From Solirubrobacter deserti (GTDB taxonomy: Bacteria > Actinomycetota > Thermoleophilia > Solirubrobacterales > Solirubrobacteraceae), in assembly GCF_003344625.1 (NCBI RefSeq), contig NZ_QPKJ02000008.1, forward strand, positions 1 to 64,000: a DNA stretch of 64,000 nucleotides, given 5' to 3'. This document shows, piece after piece, positions 24,024-32,748 of the stretch. The position numbers and the translations under genes were made by a program. The notes under the pieces were generated by a model. That model had not been told where the DNA came from. It searched no databases and saw nothing but the letters and a program-made list of their open reading frames with translations. Position 1 is the first letter of the stretch; every line of letters begins with the position of its first letter.

Positions 24024-24071
24024 CGGCCACGGGGACACGGTGGCCGGCGGCGCCCCCACCAAGGGGGCGCC
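24024..24071. terminator. Two hairpins between convergent secreted genes
   Basis: CGGCCAC/GTGGCCG (24024-24030 with 24040-24046) and a perfect 9-bp GGCGCCCCC/GGGGGCGCC stem (24049-24057 with 24063-24071, loop ACCAA) sit between the ends of the genes at 23934 (+) and 24196 (-). They probably work as a bidirectional terminator, although no U-tract follows. Confidence 0.55.
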
Positions 24072-24195
24072 GCACCACACCACGGGCATGGTCCGGAACT
24101 AGCGCGCGGCCCGACTAGCCGCGAGGCACGTCCCCCGGCCGGGTGATGCCGATCGGCCGGATCTTGAAAGTCTGACCGGCCGCCGCCGACCGAGC

Positions 24196-24540
24196 TCAGT
24201 CCGCGGTCGACATGGCCGCGACCTGCGCGCGGCCCTTGCCGCAGCTGAACAGGCGCGGGAAGTCTGCGGCGTTCGCGCTCGCGCACGTGAAGCCGTGGTG
24301 GGAGCGCACGCACGCCGAGCCTTCGCACGGCGCGCTCGAGCGGGCGTAGGCGCGGATGACCTTCTTGGCGAGCGCGCACTTGACGGGGCCGCGCTGGACG
24401 ACGACGCCGATCTGGATGCGATCAGCGTCGCGGATCAGGCCGCAGGAGCGGTCCTTGACCGGGTGGGCGGCCGAGGAGCCGGCGACGCCGGCGGCCAGGG
24501 CGAGGATGAGCAGGGCGGTACGGGTGATGCGACGCTGCAT
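24196..24540 (-). CDS. Small secreted cysteine-rich protein
   Basis: 114 residues. A clean signal peptide ('TALLILALAAGVAGSSAAH') covers the first ~26 residues. The mature part has six Cys residues, probably three disulfides, and many basic residues. The ATG follows a strong AGGAGG in CGCTAGGAGGTTTCC. No family is recognised; it could be an extracellular inhibitor, toxin or binding protein. It is convergent with the propeller-like secreted gene. Confidence 0.65.
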   Translation of the reverse strand: MQRRITRTALLILALAAGVAGSSAAHPVKDRSCGLIRDADRIQIGVVVQRGPVKCALAKKVIRAYARSSAPCEGSACVRSHHGFTCASANAADFPRLFSCGKGRAQVAAMSTAD

Positions 24541-24720
24541 GGAAACCTCCTAGCGAACGACTCGTTAGGGGTCATAGGTCGGCTCCGACAAACTTCGCCC
24601 CCGGGGTGATAACTGAAGTTGCGGTTGTTACGATCGGTCGGCGGCAGTCACGATGGGGATCGCCGGACTCTGGATGCTTGCGCGTCACACGGCGCTCGTG
24701 CGTAGTGTGTGCTGGCCGCT

Positions 24721-25226
24721 ATGACGAGGGAGGTCGAGACAATCGCCGAGGTCGCTCGGACCCCGGGCATCTATGCGATGTATGGCGGCGAGCGAGTGGG
24801 ACGCGGCTGGGTCCCTACGTGGGGATCGCGGGCAACCTGCATCGACGGCTCGAGCAACATGTCGTCCGCCGGGATTCCAGCGTGGTCACCGGCGCTTCGG
24901 CGGTTGGCGTGAAGATTGAGCTGGTCCGCTACATCGACTGGTGGACTGCCGAAGTGTTCCATGACGATGACGCTCGACATGCTGCGGAGCTCGTGGCGTT
25001 CGACGTTCTAGACCCGGCACTGCGCTCGCGCGGCCGTCCGCGGCAAACCGCTCTGGAGCTCGCCGCTGACGCGGGCTTCGTTGAGCAGGTTCGCGCGCTG
25101 CTGGCGGCGCAGCCCGAGGGTCGGCTGATTCTGCCGACACTGGCCAGCCTGTCGGAGAGGATTCGCACGCTCGAGGAACGGCTGACGCGGCTAGAGCAAA
25201 TCGGAACGGAGGCGCCCGGTGGATGA
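24721..25226 (+). pseudogene. Frameshifted GIY-YIG nuclease gene
   Basis: Frame one, from ATG 24721, gives 'VARTPGIYAMYGGERVGRG', the GIY half of the GIY-YIG motif. At about 24805-24815 the coding sense moves to the next frame, giving 'PYVGIAGNLHRRLEQHVVRR', the YIG half and the conserved Arg. It then continues through 'FHDDDARHAAELVAF' (probable catalytic Glu) to a coiled C-terminus ('LSERIRTLEERLTRLEQIG'). The two halves join into one normal domain, so a single small indel broke the gene. The stop overlaps the following TPR-like remnant, showing a former two-gene operon. Confidence 0.7.
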
Positions 25227-25659
25227 GCGTGACGCGATTGCGGCGCTGACTCGCTCGATCTCGCCTGCGAGGCGCTAGTCGCCGACGAGAGCAAGCCGTA
25301 CAAGCACCTTTTCACAGATGCGGATCTGACCGCCGCGTGTGCGCGATTGGCTCCGCACATCAAGGCGATCGAAGCGCGGAAGGCGGCGACTCGGGCGCGG
25401 ATCGAAGCGCGACGCGCCGAGCTACCTGCGGATCTTGAGCAGCTCCGAGGCCGCGCCACGCAGTCCGGGCACCCGGAGGAGGCGATCGCCGTCAATACGG
25501 CGATTCTTGAGCTAGTTCCCAGGGATCCTGTCGCTTGGATTCGCCCTTGGCGCCGTCGAGCGGGCAATCGACTGCTTCCGTCAAGCGCTCGCAGCCGAGC
25601 CGTCGAACCCGATCGCATCCCGGCGACTGCGTGATATCGAGCGGCGGCCACGACGCTAG
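25219..25659 (+). pseudogene. Doubly frameshifted TPR-like gene
   Basis: Three pieces in different frames make sense together: 'VDERDAIAALTRSI' from GTG 25219; 'EALVADESKPYKHLF', 'EEAIAVNTAILELVPRDP' in the middle; and 'VERAIDCFRQALAAEPSNPI' to the TAG at 25657. The last two are typical tetratricopeptide repeat helices. Two indels separate them, at about 25265 and 25540. It overlaps the end of the GIY-YIG remnant, so both genes decayed together. Confidence 0.6.
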
Positions 25660-26117
25660 CGCCGACCGCGGCCACCGGCGGCTCGCGCGTTATTCGACCG
25701 TAGGCTCACCGAGGTGACCCCGTGCGTCTGCTGGCCCAGCAGGAGACAGGCCGACAGCAGGGCCGCGTGGTCGTCGTTCGGGAGCGGGTGCGGATTGGCG
25801 AGCGGATCGGCTCGGGAGTCCTCACCCCGGACAGCACCGCATCGCGCCTGCCGACGGAAATGGCCACTGATCGTCCGCGACCGGTAGCTAGTGACATCGG
25901 CGAGATCGTCCCGACGCCTTGAGCGTCGCGCCCGCGTCGAACGTGTAGCTGTTCCGCAGCTCGTCTACCGCCGAGACCTACCAAGCAGAGCTAGTCGCCC
26001 GTAGCTCATTCCAAAGGCCAGTCAGCGGCGTTGCCAGCAAAGGTCCCCGGTTTCGCGAACGGTCATCGGCCGCGGCTTCTCCCATGCTCCGGCGCGGCGG
26101 AGGCCGCCCGGAGAGCT
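25660..26117. other. 458 bp without a recognised gene
   Basis: The stretch lies between the decayed GIY-YIG/TPR pair and the end of the putative immunity gene. No frame has a recognisable motif, and I see no strong hairpin. Confidence 0.35.
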
Positions 26118-26687
26118 CTATCCGATTGCATCGAGCCCGAACATGAAGTCGGTCGCGGGGTGGCGGCTCATCGGCACGGAGAAGGCGCGGCTGGCTTCGA
26201 CCTGCGCCACCCAAGCTTCGGCGCCCGCTATGAACGCGGCTTCGTCGTTGGGGTCCGACGACGGTGCGTTCTCCCCGAAGATCGACGCCGAGAGCGCGCG
26301 CAACTCGTCCGACGCGTCGACGCGGATGGTCAGGTGCAGACCGAGCATGTCGCCGATGTCGCTGATGTAGAACTGGCGTGTGAACAGCAGTTCGTAGTGT
26401 TCAGGGAGCGCGGGATCGGCGTTGCGCGCCGGAGTCGCGGCCGCGAACTTGGCCTCGAACATGAAGCCACCGGCGGAAACGGCCTGCATTTCTCCCCATT
26501 GGACGATCGGGTCGAAGGCCGGTTGGACCGCGACGGCTCGGAACGCTCTCCAGGCGATCTGCGCGCCGTTTCCGGGTCCGGTGTAAAGGGCTGCCTCCGG
26601 CCCTTCGGGCGTCAGGGGGACATCGCCGTCAAGCACCAGACGTCGCATTTGCATGGCTGCTTCGTTCAGGTTCATGGGACGAGTCAC
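26118..26687 (-). CDS. Probable immunity protein for the AHH toxin
   Basis: 189 residues from GTG 26687, or 185 from ATG 26675; neither has a good ribosome binding site. It has no signal peptide or membrane segment. The acidic composition and mixed strands and helices ('LFTRQFYISDIGDMLGLHL', 'EAAFIAGAEAWVAQVEAS') are typical of immunity proteins. It lies 67 bp downstream of the secreted nuclease toxin on the same strand, where the cognate immunity gene normally sits. I do not recognise a named Imm family, so the role comes from context. A cytosolic location would protect the producer against toxin entering from kin. Confidence 0.5.
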   Translation of the reverse strand: MTRPMNLNEAAMQMRRLVLDGDVPLTPEGPEAALYTGPGNGAQIAWRAFRAVAVQPAFDPIVQWGEMQAVSAGGFMFEAKFAAATPARNADPALPEHYELLFTRQFYISDIGDMLGLHLTIRVDASDELRALSASIFGENAPSSDPNDEAAFIAGAEAWVAQVEASRAFSVPMSRHPATDFMFGLDAIG

Positions 26688-26754
26688 CGCACGGTAGCCG
26701 AAGCCGTCTCGCGACGACTCCGGCTACGACGCATCGGTCAGCGGTTGCGCTCGG

Positions 26755-29178
26755 TCACGGCTGGTTCGCGGTCGCCGGCAGATGGGGCCACGAGGCGTCG
26801 GCGATGCCGTCCTTTATGCCCTGCAGCTTCGAGGACAGCGCCGCTGCGTCGTGGCAGGTGCCATTGAGGTCGGCGTGTGCATCGAGCGCATCGGCGACCG
26901 CCTCATAGACATCCTCTCGGTGCAGCGCGTGCCTCGGGCGCTTGGCCGCCGTGGGATGGTTCTTGAGGAGATTCTTGTAGCCGTGCGTGGGACTCCAGAG
27001 CGATGACCCGCGCAGCCACACGCCGTTGGGCGCGTTGTTCGCCGAGAGCCCGCAGGAGTACGCGTAGGTCATCGCGCGCTCCGCTTGGACGACCTTGACG
27101 TTCGTCACGTTGGCGCCCTCGTTGGCGGGAATAATGTGATGGGCGTTCCATCCGAGGGTGCCGTTGCGGCTCCCACCGGTGGGATGGTCGTCGCAGGGGT
27201 TGCCGGGGAAGTTCGGACTGTTGTAACACGGGGGCTCGACGATCCGGCCCCCGAGCGTGTACCCGGGATTCTTGTTCTCGTCGTCGCGATCCTCGTAGGC
27301 GATCGCGCGCCAGGCACCCGGCTCGTTGCAGTTGAACGGCCACAGCGTCTTGAATCCCGGCGGCTTGAGCTCGTCCTCTTCGGCGGCCTCGATGGTCGGA
27401 CCGAACCCGACCATCTCGACCTCGATGACGTAGTCGCGATTGCCCGCGGTGCAGACGTCGATGATGCCGGGAATGTCGTCGTCCTTGGGCAGCGCGGAGT
27501 TCTTGCGAGGGCTGGCCTTCTCCGTGACGCATTCCCCGAGCCTGCGACGAGGAGACACCGAGTACAGACACACTTCGGCTCGGTAGCCGGACTGAGCGGA
27601 CAGCTTCTTCTCGTTCGAGTTCAGGCCGTTGTTCCAGCAGCGAATCGTCCCGTAGAAGCGGACTGCGTTGTACAGGTTGCGCACGCCGGTCCCGATCTTG
27701 GAATGCCGCATCCCGAACTTCGGGGTGCAAAAGGTGATGACGTCGGGTTGATTGGGATCGAAGTCCCACTCGTAGGCGACCGGAGGCTCTTCGGGGTCGT
27801 CGGCGGTCCTTGCCTGGGCCCCGTCCGTGACGAGCTCACCGATGCTGAACTTGGACCTTGCCGTCGAGTCGTTGACAACGACGTTTGTCGTCGCGGAGGC
27901 CACCGGGCCTTCGTTGCCCGCAGCGTCGATGCTCTTGATCTCGACGGCGATCGTATGACCAACCACCGCCGGGTCGACGGCGAACCGGGGCACGGTGGTC
28001 TGTGTCCACGCCGACCAGGCGCCCGAGTTCAACCGGTAGCGGTAGGAGAAACTCGACGTCCCGGAGCCCGGGCTCCCGTCTGCCAAGTCGGGATCCTCCG
28101 GTTCGACCCACAGCACCTGCGCTGGCTGGCCGGAGCGCTTGGAGGCGTCGATGTCGGTCGCCATGCCCGGAGCCTGACGGTCGATGATGATCTCCCAGCT
28201 CTCCGAGGTCCCGACGTTGTTGGCGTCGTCGCGTGCGGTGGCACGCAGCACGTGCTTGCCGCCGGACAGACCCGCCAGATTGACCGCGAACGCCTCACTC
28301 ACCTCGGTGTCGCACACGCGGGGGCTGCCGCAATCCAGGAGCGCGCCGCCCAGGCTCGCCTCACCGGCGTCGACGACACGGAGCTCTGACACACCCCTCG
28401 AATCGTCCTCGGCAGAGACCGCCACTACGGCCGAGGTCTGCTTCGTGTACCGGCCGTCGAGACCAACCAGCTCGCCGCCCGCGTCGACACCCGGCGCGGC
28501 GGTGTCCGGGGGCGCATACGTGAGCAGCAGCCGGAGGTTCTCCATCTCGACGACGTCGTTGGCGGTCTGGCCCTCTTCCCCGGCTTTGAAGAGCACACCG
28601 TGGTTGGGCGACGTGCCGGTGTACCAACGTCGCACGAGGTTGGTGATCTCGAACGATCCCCACTCGGTGTCCTCGCCGCTGTAGCCCGCGTCCGGCGGCG
28701 CCGCCTCTTGCGCCAGGAAGTCGCCGCCCGCACTGGCCCAGGAGTTGACCCCGTCCCGCTTGGTCCACGTCGCGCCGGCGGTGAACGGCGCTGTCAACTC
28801 GTGCAGGTAGATCCAACTCGAGGATGGCGTGTCGTACCACGACCAGTCGACCACGACGTGGGCGGAGACGATTTCGCTGCCAGTGGGGATCTGGCTGAAG
28901 TCGAACTTCGCCACCGCGCGGTAGCGGTCGTTCCACGGTGACCAAGCCAGCTTCCCGACGAGCGGCGTTGCCTGGTTGGCGCAGGCCTGGCTGCTCATCG
29001 TCGAGATCTCACACGTCAGCGCGGGATTCAGCGTGACCGTCTGACGCGCGGCATGAGCTTCCGGACTCACGAGGCCGCACGCGGCCGTGAGGACTACAGC
29101 GGCTACGGCACACCGCCTGCGCCATCGCTCGGCGGCTCTCATCTGCGACAGTGACCGACTTGCCGAACCCTTTAACAT
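26755..29178 (-). CDS. Secreted AHH-family nuclease toxin with DNRLRE domain
   Basis: 807 residues. The ATG at 29178 follows GAAAGG. A signal peptide with Arg-rich n-region ends near 'SPEAHA|ARQTV'. Residues ~45-220 form a DNRLRE-type beta domain ('AKFDFSQIPTGSEIVSAHVV', 'VRRWYTGTSPNHGVLFK'), found in wall-associated proteins. Residues ~230-440 are Ig/fibronectin-like ('LRATARDDANNVGTSESWEI'). The C-terminus is an AHH nuclease (HNH fold): 'GWNAHHIIPANEG' with Ala679-His680-His681, then 'NNAPNGVWL' and 'THGYKNLLKNHP'. This modular, Sec-exported layout is that of a polymorphic toxin against competing bacteria. The next gene is its likely immunity partner. Confidence 0.82.
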   Translation of the reverse strand: MLKGSASRSLSQMRAAERWRRRCAVAAVVLTAACGLVSPEAHAARQTVTLNPALTCEISTMSSQACANQATPLVGKLAWSPWNDRYRAVAKFDFSQIPTGSEIVSAHVVVDWSWYDTPSSSWIYLHELTAPFTAGATWTKRDGVNSWASAGGDFLAQEAAPPDAGYSGEDTEWGSFEITNLVRRWYTGTSPNHGVLFKAGEEGQTANDVVEMENLRLLLTYAPPDTAAPGVDAGGELVGLDGRYTKQTSAVVAVSAEDDSRGVSELRVVDAGEASLGGALLDCGSPRVCDTEVSEAFAVNLAGLSGGKHVLRATARDDANNVGTSESWEIIIDRQAPGMATDIDASKRSGQPAQVLWVEPEDPDLADGSPGSGTSSFSYRYRLNSGAWSAWTQTTVPRFAVDPAVVGHTIAVEIKSIDAAGNEGPVASATTNVVVNDSTARSKFSIGELVTDGAQARTADDPEEPPVAYEWDFDPNQPDVITFCTPKFGMRHSKIGTGVRNLYNAVRFYGTIRCWNNGLNSNEKKLSAQSGYRAEVCLYSVSPRRRLGECVTEKASPRKNSALPKDDDIPGIIDVCTAGNRDYVIEVEMVGFGPTIEAAEEDELKPPGFKTLWPFNCNEPGAWRAIAYEDRDDENKNPGYTLGGRIVEPPCYNSPNFPGNPCDDHPTGGSRNGTLGWNAHHIIPANEGANVTNVKVVQAERAMTYAYSCGLSANNAPNGVWLRGSSLWSPTHGYKNLLKNHPTAAKRPRHALHREDVYEAVADALDAHADLNGTCHDAAALSSKLQGIKDGIADASWPHLPATANQP

Positions 29179-29340
29179 ACATCGCCTTTCGTTCGCCGTC
29201 CGCAGAGGAATTCACTTGCTCAGCGATGGCGAACCAAAGCGATTGCTGCGTATCAAGTCAATCATTTCTCATGTTTGAAGCATCTCTTGTTCGCATGACG
29301 ACATATTGAAGACTTAATGTTTGGGTAGCTGAGGTGGGGG

Positions 29341-30534
29341 TGGTGTCGGAGCGCGAGCGCGATTACAAATCGCAGTGGGCAGCGATCACCTCGCTCGCCG
29401 GCAAGCTCGGGCTGACGAACGAGACGCTGCGCAAGCGGTCCGCCAGGCCGAGGTCGACGGCGGCGCGCGGCCGGGCGTGAGCAACCGCTGAGGTCGAGCG
29501 CGTGAAGGAGCTCGAGCGCGAGAACCGCGAGCTGCGGCGGGCGAACGAGATCCTCAAAGGCGGCGTCGGTTTTCTTCGCGCGGGAGCTCGACCCGCAACC
29601 GCCGAAGCGCTAGCGGTGTTCATCGACGAGCACCGCGAGATGTTCGGGACCGAGCCGATCTACCGGGTGTTGCGATCGCCCGGTCGACGTATTACGCCGT
29701 CAAAGCCCGCGGAGCCGGGCCGAGCCGAGCGCGCGGACGCTGCGCGATCGCGAGCCGATGGCTGAGATCGAGCGTGTGCATGCGGCATCGCGCGGGCGCT
29801 ACGGTGCCCGGAAGGTGTGGTGGCCGTTGCAGGCCGAGAGCGTGCCGGTGGCGCGTTGACGGTCGAGCGGCTGATCCGCCGGGCCGGCTCGGCGGGCGTC
29901 GTCCGCGGCAAGGCAAGGCGCACGACGATCTCGGACGAGGGGATCGACCGATGGATCTGGTCGAGCGTGACTTCACCGCGACCGCCCCAAACCGGCTCTG
30001 GGTCGCGGACTTCGCGTACGTGGCGATGCGGTCGGGCGTGGTCTACGTCGCGTTCGTCATCGACGCGTTCTCACGCCGGATCGTGGGCTGGAAGGCCGAC
30101 ACCACGATGCGCACGAGCTTGGTGCTCGACACGCTGGAGATGGCGCTCTGGACCCGCGAGCGGGCCGGGATCCCGGCCGGCGCGGGCCTGATCTGCCACA
30201 ACGACGCCGGCAGCCAGTACCTCAGTTTCGCCTTCACCCAGCGCCTGATCCACGCCGGCGTGGACGCCTCCGTCGGCAGTGTCGGCGACGCGCTCGACAA
30301 CGCCCTCGTCGAGACCACGATCGGCTTGTTCAAGACCGAGAAGATCCGCCGCGAAGGACCCTGGAAGACGCTCGCCGACGTCGAGCTCGCGACCCTGGAG
30401 TGGGTCGACTGGTTCAACAACGCACGATTGCACTCTGCCTGCGGCAGACTTGCCCCAGCGCAGTTCGAACAGCAGTACCTACAAGCAACTTCAAACCCAA
30501 TAGAAACGGCCTCCATCAAAGCCGGGGCGGTTCA
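29341..30534 (+). mobile_element. Defective IS3-family insertion sequence
   Basis: The right end is clear: it finishes ...GGGGCGGTTCA at 30534, the complement of the TGAACCGCCCC terminus common in IS3 elements. No matching left terminus is visible, and OrfA lacks its usual first ~20 residues, so the left end is lost. OrfA pieces read 'SQWAAITSLAGKLGLTNETL' and 'VKELERENRELRRANEIL'. OrfB pieces keep all three DDE motifs: 'VADFAYVAMRSGVVYVAFV', 'CHNDAGSQY' and 'NALVETTIGLFKTE'. Several frameshifts separate the parts. It lies upstream of the divergent toxin gene. Confidence 0.8.
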
Positions 30535-30586
30535 GAATCGTGAAGCCTCCCGCCACGCGCGAGGCAACAACTCGCCGGCTCGTTGA
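29951..30586 (+). pseudogene. IS3 OrfB transposase remnant (rve catalytic domain)
   Basis: The longest surviving IS3 reading frame begins in sense at about 29951 ('MDLVERDFTATAPNRLW') and carries the whole DDE integrase core. Catalytic residues lie in 'VADFAYV', 'CHNDAGSQY' and 'NALVETTIG', and the family-typical 'WVDWFNNARLHSACG' follows near the end. The N-terminal ~100 residues of OrfB are spread over other frames between 29614 and 29950. The frame reads past the IS end to 30586. Confidence 0.7.
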
Positions 30587-31179
30587 CGGGAACATTGTCG
30601 AGTGGACGCGTACTGAGAAGACGCGGCCCACGAACACGAACGGTCAAGGCCCGAACCGACGGGCGCCGAGGACCAGCGCTCGAGATTCAGAAGGCAGGCG
30701 TCGACAAGACTGCAGGCGGTCAGCGGCAGCGCACGAGACAACGCGGTGTTCACGGGTGCGGGATATCGCGCGGGCTCACGGCAATCGTGAGTGACCGGCG
30801 ACCAGTCGTCTTTCTCGAGCGGCCGCCTTGTCCGCCTCGTCTTCGTACGTGCGGCTGATCTTCGCGAGGTCGGTGACTGGCACAGTGGGGAAGGCAGCGC
30901 GCACATTCGCGGCTGCGAGGCAGTTCGCGTAAAGAGCTTCGGCCATCCGTCATGCGAGGGACACGGCGGCCACGAGCAGCACGATGCAGTTGGCTAGCTG
31001 GAATGAACGCGAAACCTGCACCGCGGGGGACGGTACGGGAGCCAGGAGGCTCACCCAACTCGACGTAAGGCCAGTTCGCGAGCCGAGCGTGTACCGTCGC
31101 GTGGCGACGCTACAAGTCCTCGATCGCCTCGATCGCCTCGATCGCCTCGGTCCAAGAGGATGCGGACCGTCCTGACTGT
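30587..31179. other. 593 bp without a recognised gene
   Basis: No frame here shows a family motif or convincing ribosome binding site. The region lies between the IS3 remnant and the end of the nuclease-like gene. Its right part holds a short tandem repeat described separately. Confidence 0.4.
31118..31150. repeat. Three and a half copies of the 9-mer CCTCGATCG
   Basis: Perfect copies at 31118-31126, 31127-31135 and 31136-31144 are followed by a partial CCTCGG. It lies 30 bp past the end of the leftward nuclease-like gene. CGATCG is itself palindromic, so this could be a slippage product or a small cluster of binding sites. Confidence 0.7.
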
Positions 31180-32544
31180 CTACCCGTCCGTGGGGGCAGG
31201 TTCTTCGATCGTCTTCTCATCGTCTTTTGACCTGCTGCGAATGGCAGAGATCACTGTCCCGGCGTCGACCGAAGCCATCGGAAGCAGACGCCGAAGTATG
31301 GTCTGGGCGTCCGTTCCGTAGATCTCATCGGCGAGTTCTTCGAGCGCGGACGCGAGGTCTTGGACGCCCTCGACGTATCGCATCCGACGTACCCCGCGAG
31401 CTCGTCCGAACTCATCGTACGTGTCGGCCGTGAGGGATCGTTTGAAGTGCTCCCTGGCATCTCCGCCGACGTGAGAGGTCGTGACGATCACCGCGTGCTC
31501 GGGCCGGTAGATGCCGATCTTTGCACCGAATGAGTACGCGTTGCCGAGGCTGAACTCCTTGTCCTTGAGTTCGAACAACGTCAGTTCGCCGCTGATATCG
31601 GCGAAACAATCCATCTCGTCGCCGCCGTCCTTAGCCTCGATCAGCATCGATTCGTAGCTAACGCCGAGCGCCCTGAGCTCCTCCATGAGTAGCACCGAGA
31701 GCCACCAGCTGCCGTCAAGCAGTTGACGTCCGAGCGCTGCAAGGCTCAGGGCCTCCTCGACACGCTCGTCCAGCAATGCCTTCCCGCACGCACACCTGAG
31801 ACCCGCGCTTGCGGCTTGCTCGAGCGCGTCGCGCGAAGGCACGCGCGCGACCTGCGCGGAAGTCCTCTTGCAAATCACTACGAGCTCAACGTCGACGAGG
31901 CCTTCGCTTTCCAAAGTCTCCTGGACGTCAGCGGCTCGGTGGCGGTCCTCCTGCGGCAGCTGCTTAGGGAGGTCGCCCACCAGCAACCCTCCGGACGACG
32001 CGACGGACACGGCGGCGCGTCTGACGACGGGATCCGCGAGGACTTGCGCGCCCGCCTTCTCTCGATCCGAAGGCGCGTCAGGAGGCGTCATACCTTCTTC
32101 TTTGAGCGCTGTGAAACGATCCGACTCGTACGCGAACGGCTCCAACTCCAGCGAGAACCGTTGCTCGAACGCAGCTGCGACTTCTGCCAAGCGTTCGACG
32201 ACCGAAGGTTGCCCAATGCCGAAAAGGCTGAGCTCGCGAGAACGAGCCCTGCCGCTGCGTCCTGTTCGCACCGCCGGCAGGTAGCGCCGAGCTTCGGCCT
32301 TGATCTGCACTGCCACCACGCCTTCCGGAACAGCCAGCACCTCACCGAACTCGGTCTCTTCCCCATACTGGTCGGTACGCGCCGTCGATTGGATCTGCTC
32401 AGCGTCGATACCAAGGCCATCCGCTTGAAAGCGAAGAGTGTCACGCAGCAGTGGCCGATACGCGTCTCCGAGTTCAGCGAGCAGCTCCTCAATACCGTCG
32501 AGTGGGTCTTCGGTCGTAACCCGCCGCATTCGAAGCGTCAGCAT
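31180..32544 (-). CDS. Putative PD-(D/E)XK nuclease-like defence protein
   Basis: 454 residues, no signal or membrane segment. The C-terminal third looks like a restriction-endonuclease fold: 'EMDCFADISGELTLFELKDK' carries an Asp, then strand, then Glu-x-Lys, followed by 'YRPEHAVIVTTSHVGGDAR'. Before it is 'RCACGKALL', a possible half zinc site, and 'LESEGLVDVELVVICKRTS', which looks like a winged-helix strand. The N-terminal ~150 residues are unrecognised. The gene is divergent from the abortive infection gene (205-bp gap) and sits with DUF6602 and toxin-antitoxin genes. An antiphage role is inferred from this setting. Confidence 0.6.
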   Translation of the reverse strand: MLTLRMRRVTTEDPLDGIEELLAELGDAYRPLLRDTLRFQADGLGIDAEQIQSTARTDQYGEETEFGEVLAVPEGVVAVQIKAEARRYLPAVRTGRSGRARSRELSLFGIGQPSVVERLAEVAAAFEQRFSLELEPFAYESDRFTALKEEGMTPPDAPSDREKAGAQVLADPVVRRAAVSVASSGGLLVGDLPKQLPQEDRHRAADVQETLESEGLVDVELVVICKRTSAQVARVPSRDALEQAASAGLRCACGKALLDERVEEALSLAALGRQLLDGSWWLSVLLMEELRALGVSYESMLIEAKDGGDEMDCFADISGELTLFELKDKEFSLGNAYSFGAKIGIYRPEHAVIVTTSHVGGDAREHFKRSLTADTYDEFGRARGVRRMRYVEGVQDLASALEELADEIYGTDAQTILRRLLPMASVDAGTVISAIRSRSKDDEKTIEEPAPTDG

Positions 32545-32748
32545 GTCGGTAGTCTACTCCTGAGCACTCAAGGGCTCGCCACCTGTGGGCCGCTCGGCTG
32601 TCCCGAAGGACGTGGTACGCAAAAAGCGCCGAGACACGACTGTTGCTGGGCGCGTGCCATAAGCCCCATTCGGAGGCGCGCGGACGACGATCGGCCAGCC
32701 ATTAGGTTTTACGCGCGAGCAGTCCGGTCCCGCGGCCAGAATCTCAGC

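Noticed and set aside
31723..32748. A rightward frame extending the AbiJ-like gene by ~340 codons upstream.
   Set aside because: That part is antisense to the 454-residue nuclease-like gene and lacks any motif; family similarity begins only after GTG 32749.
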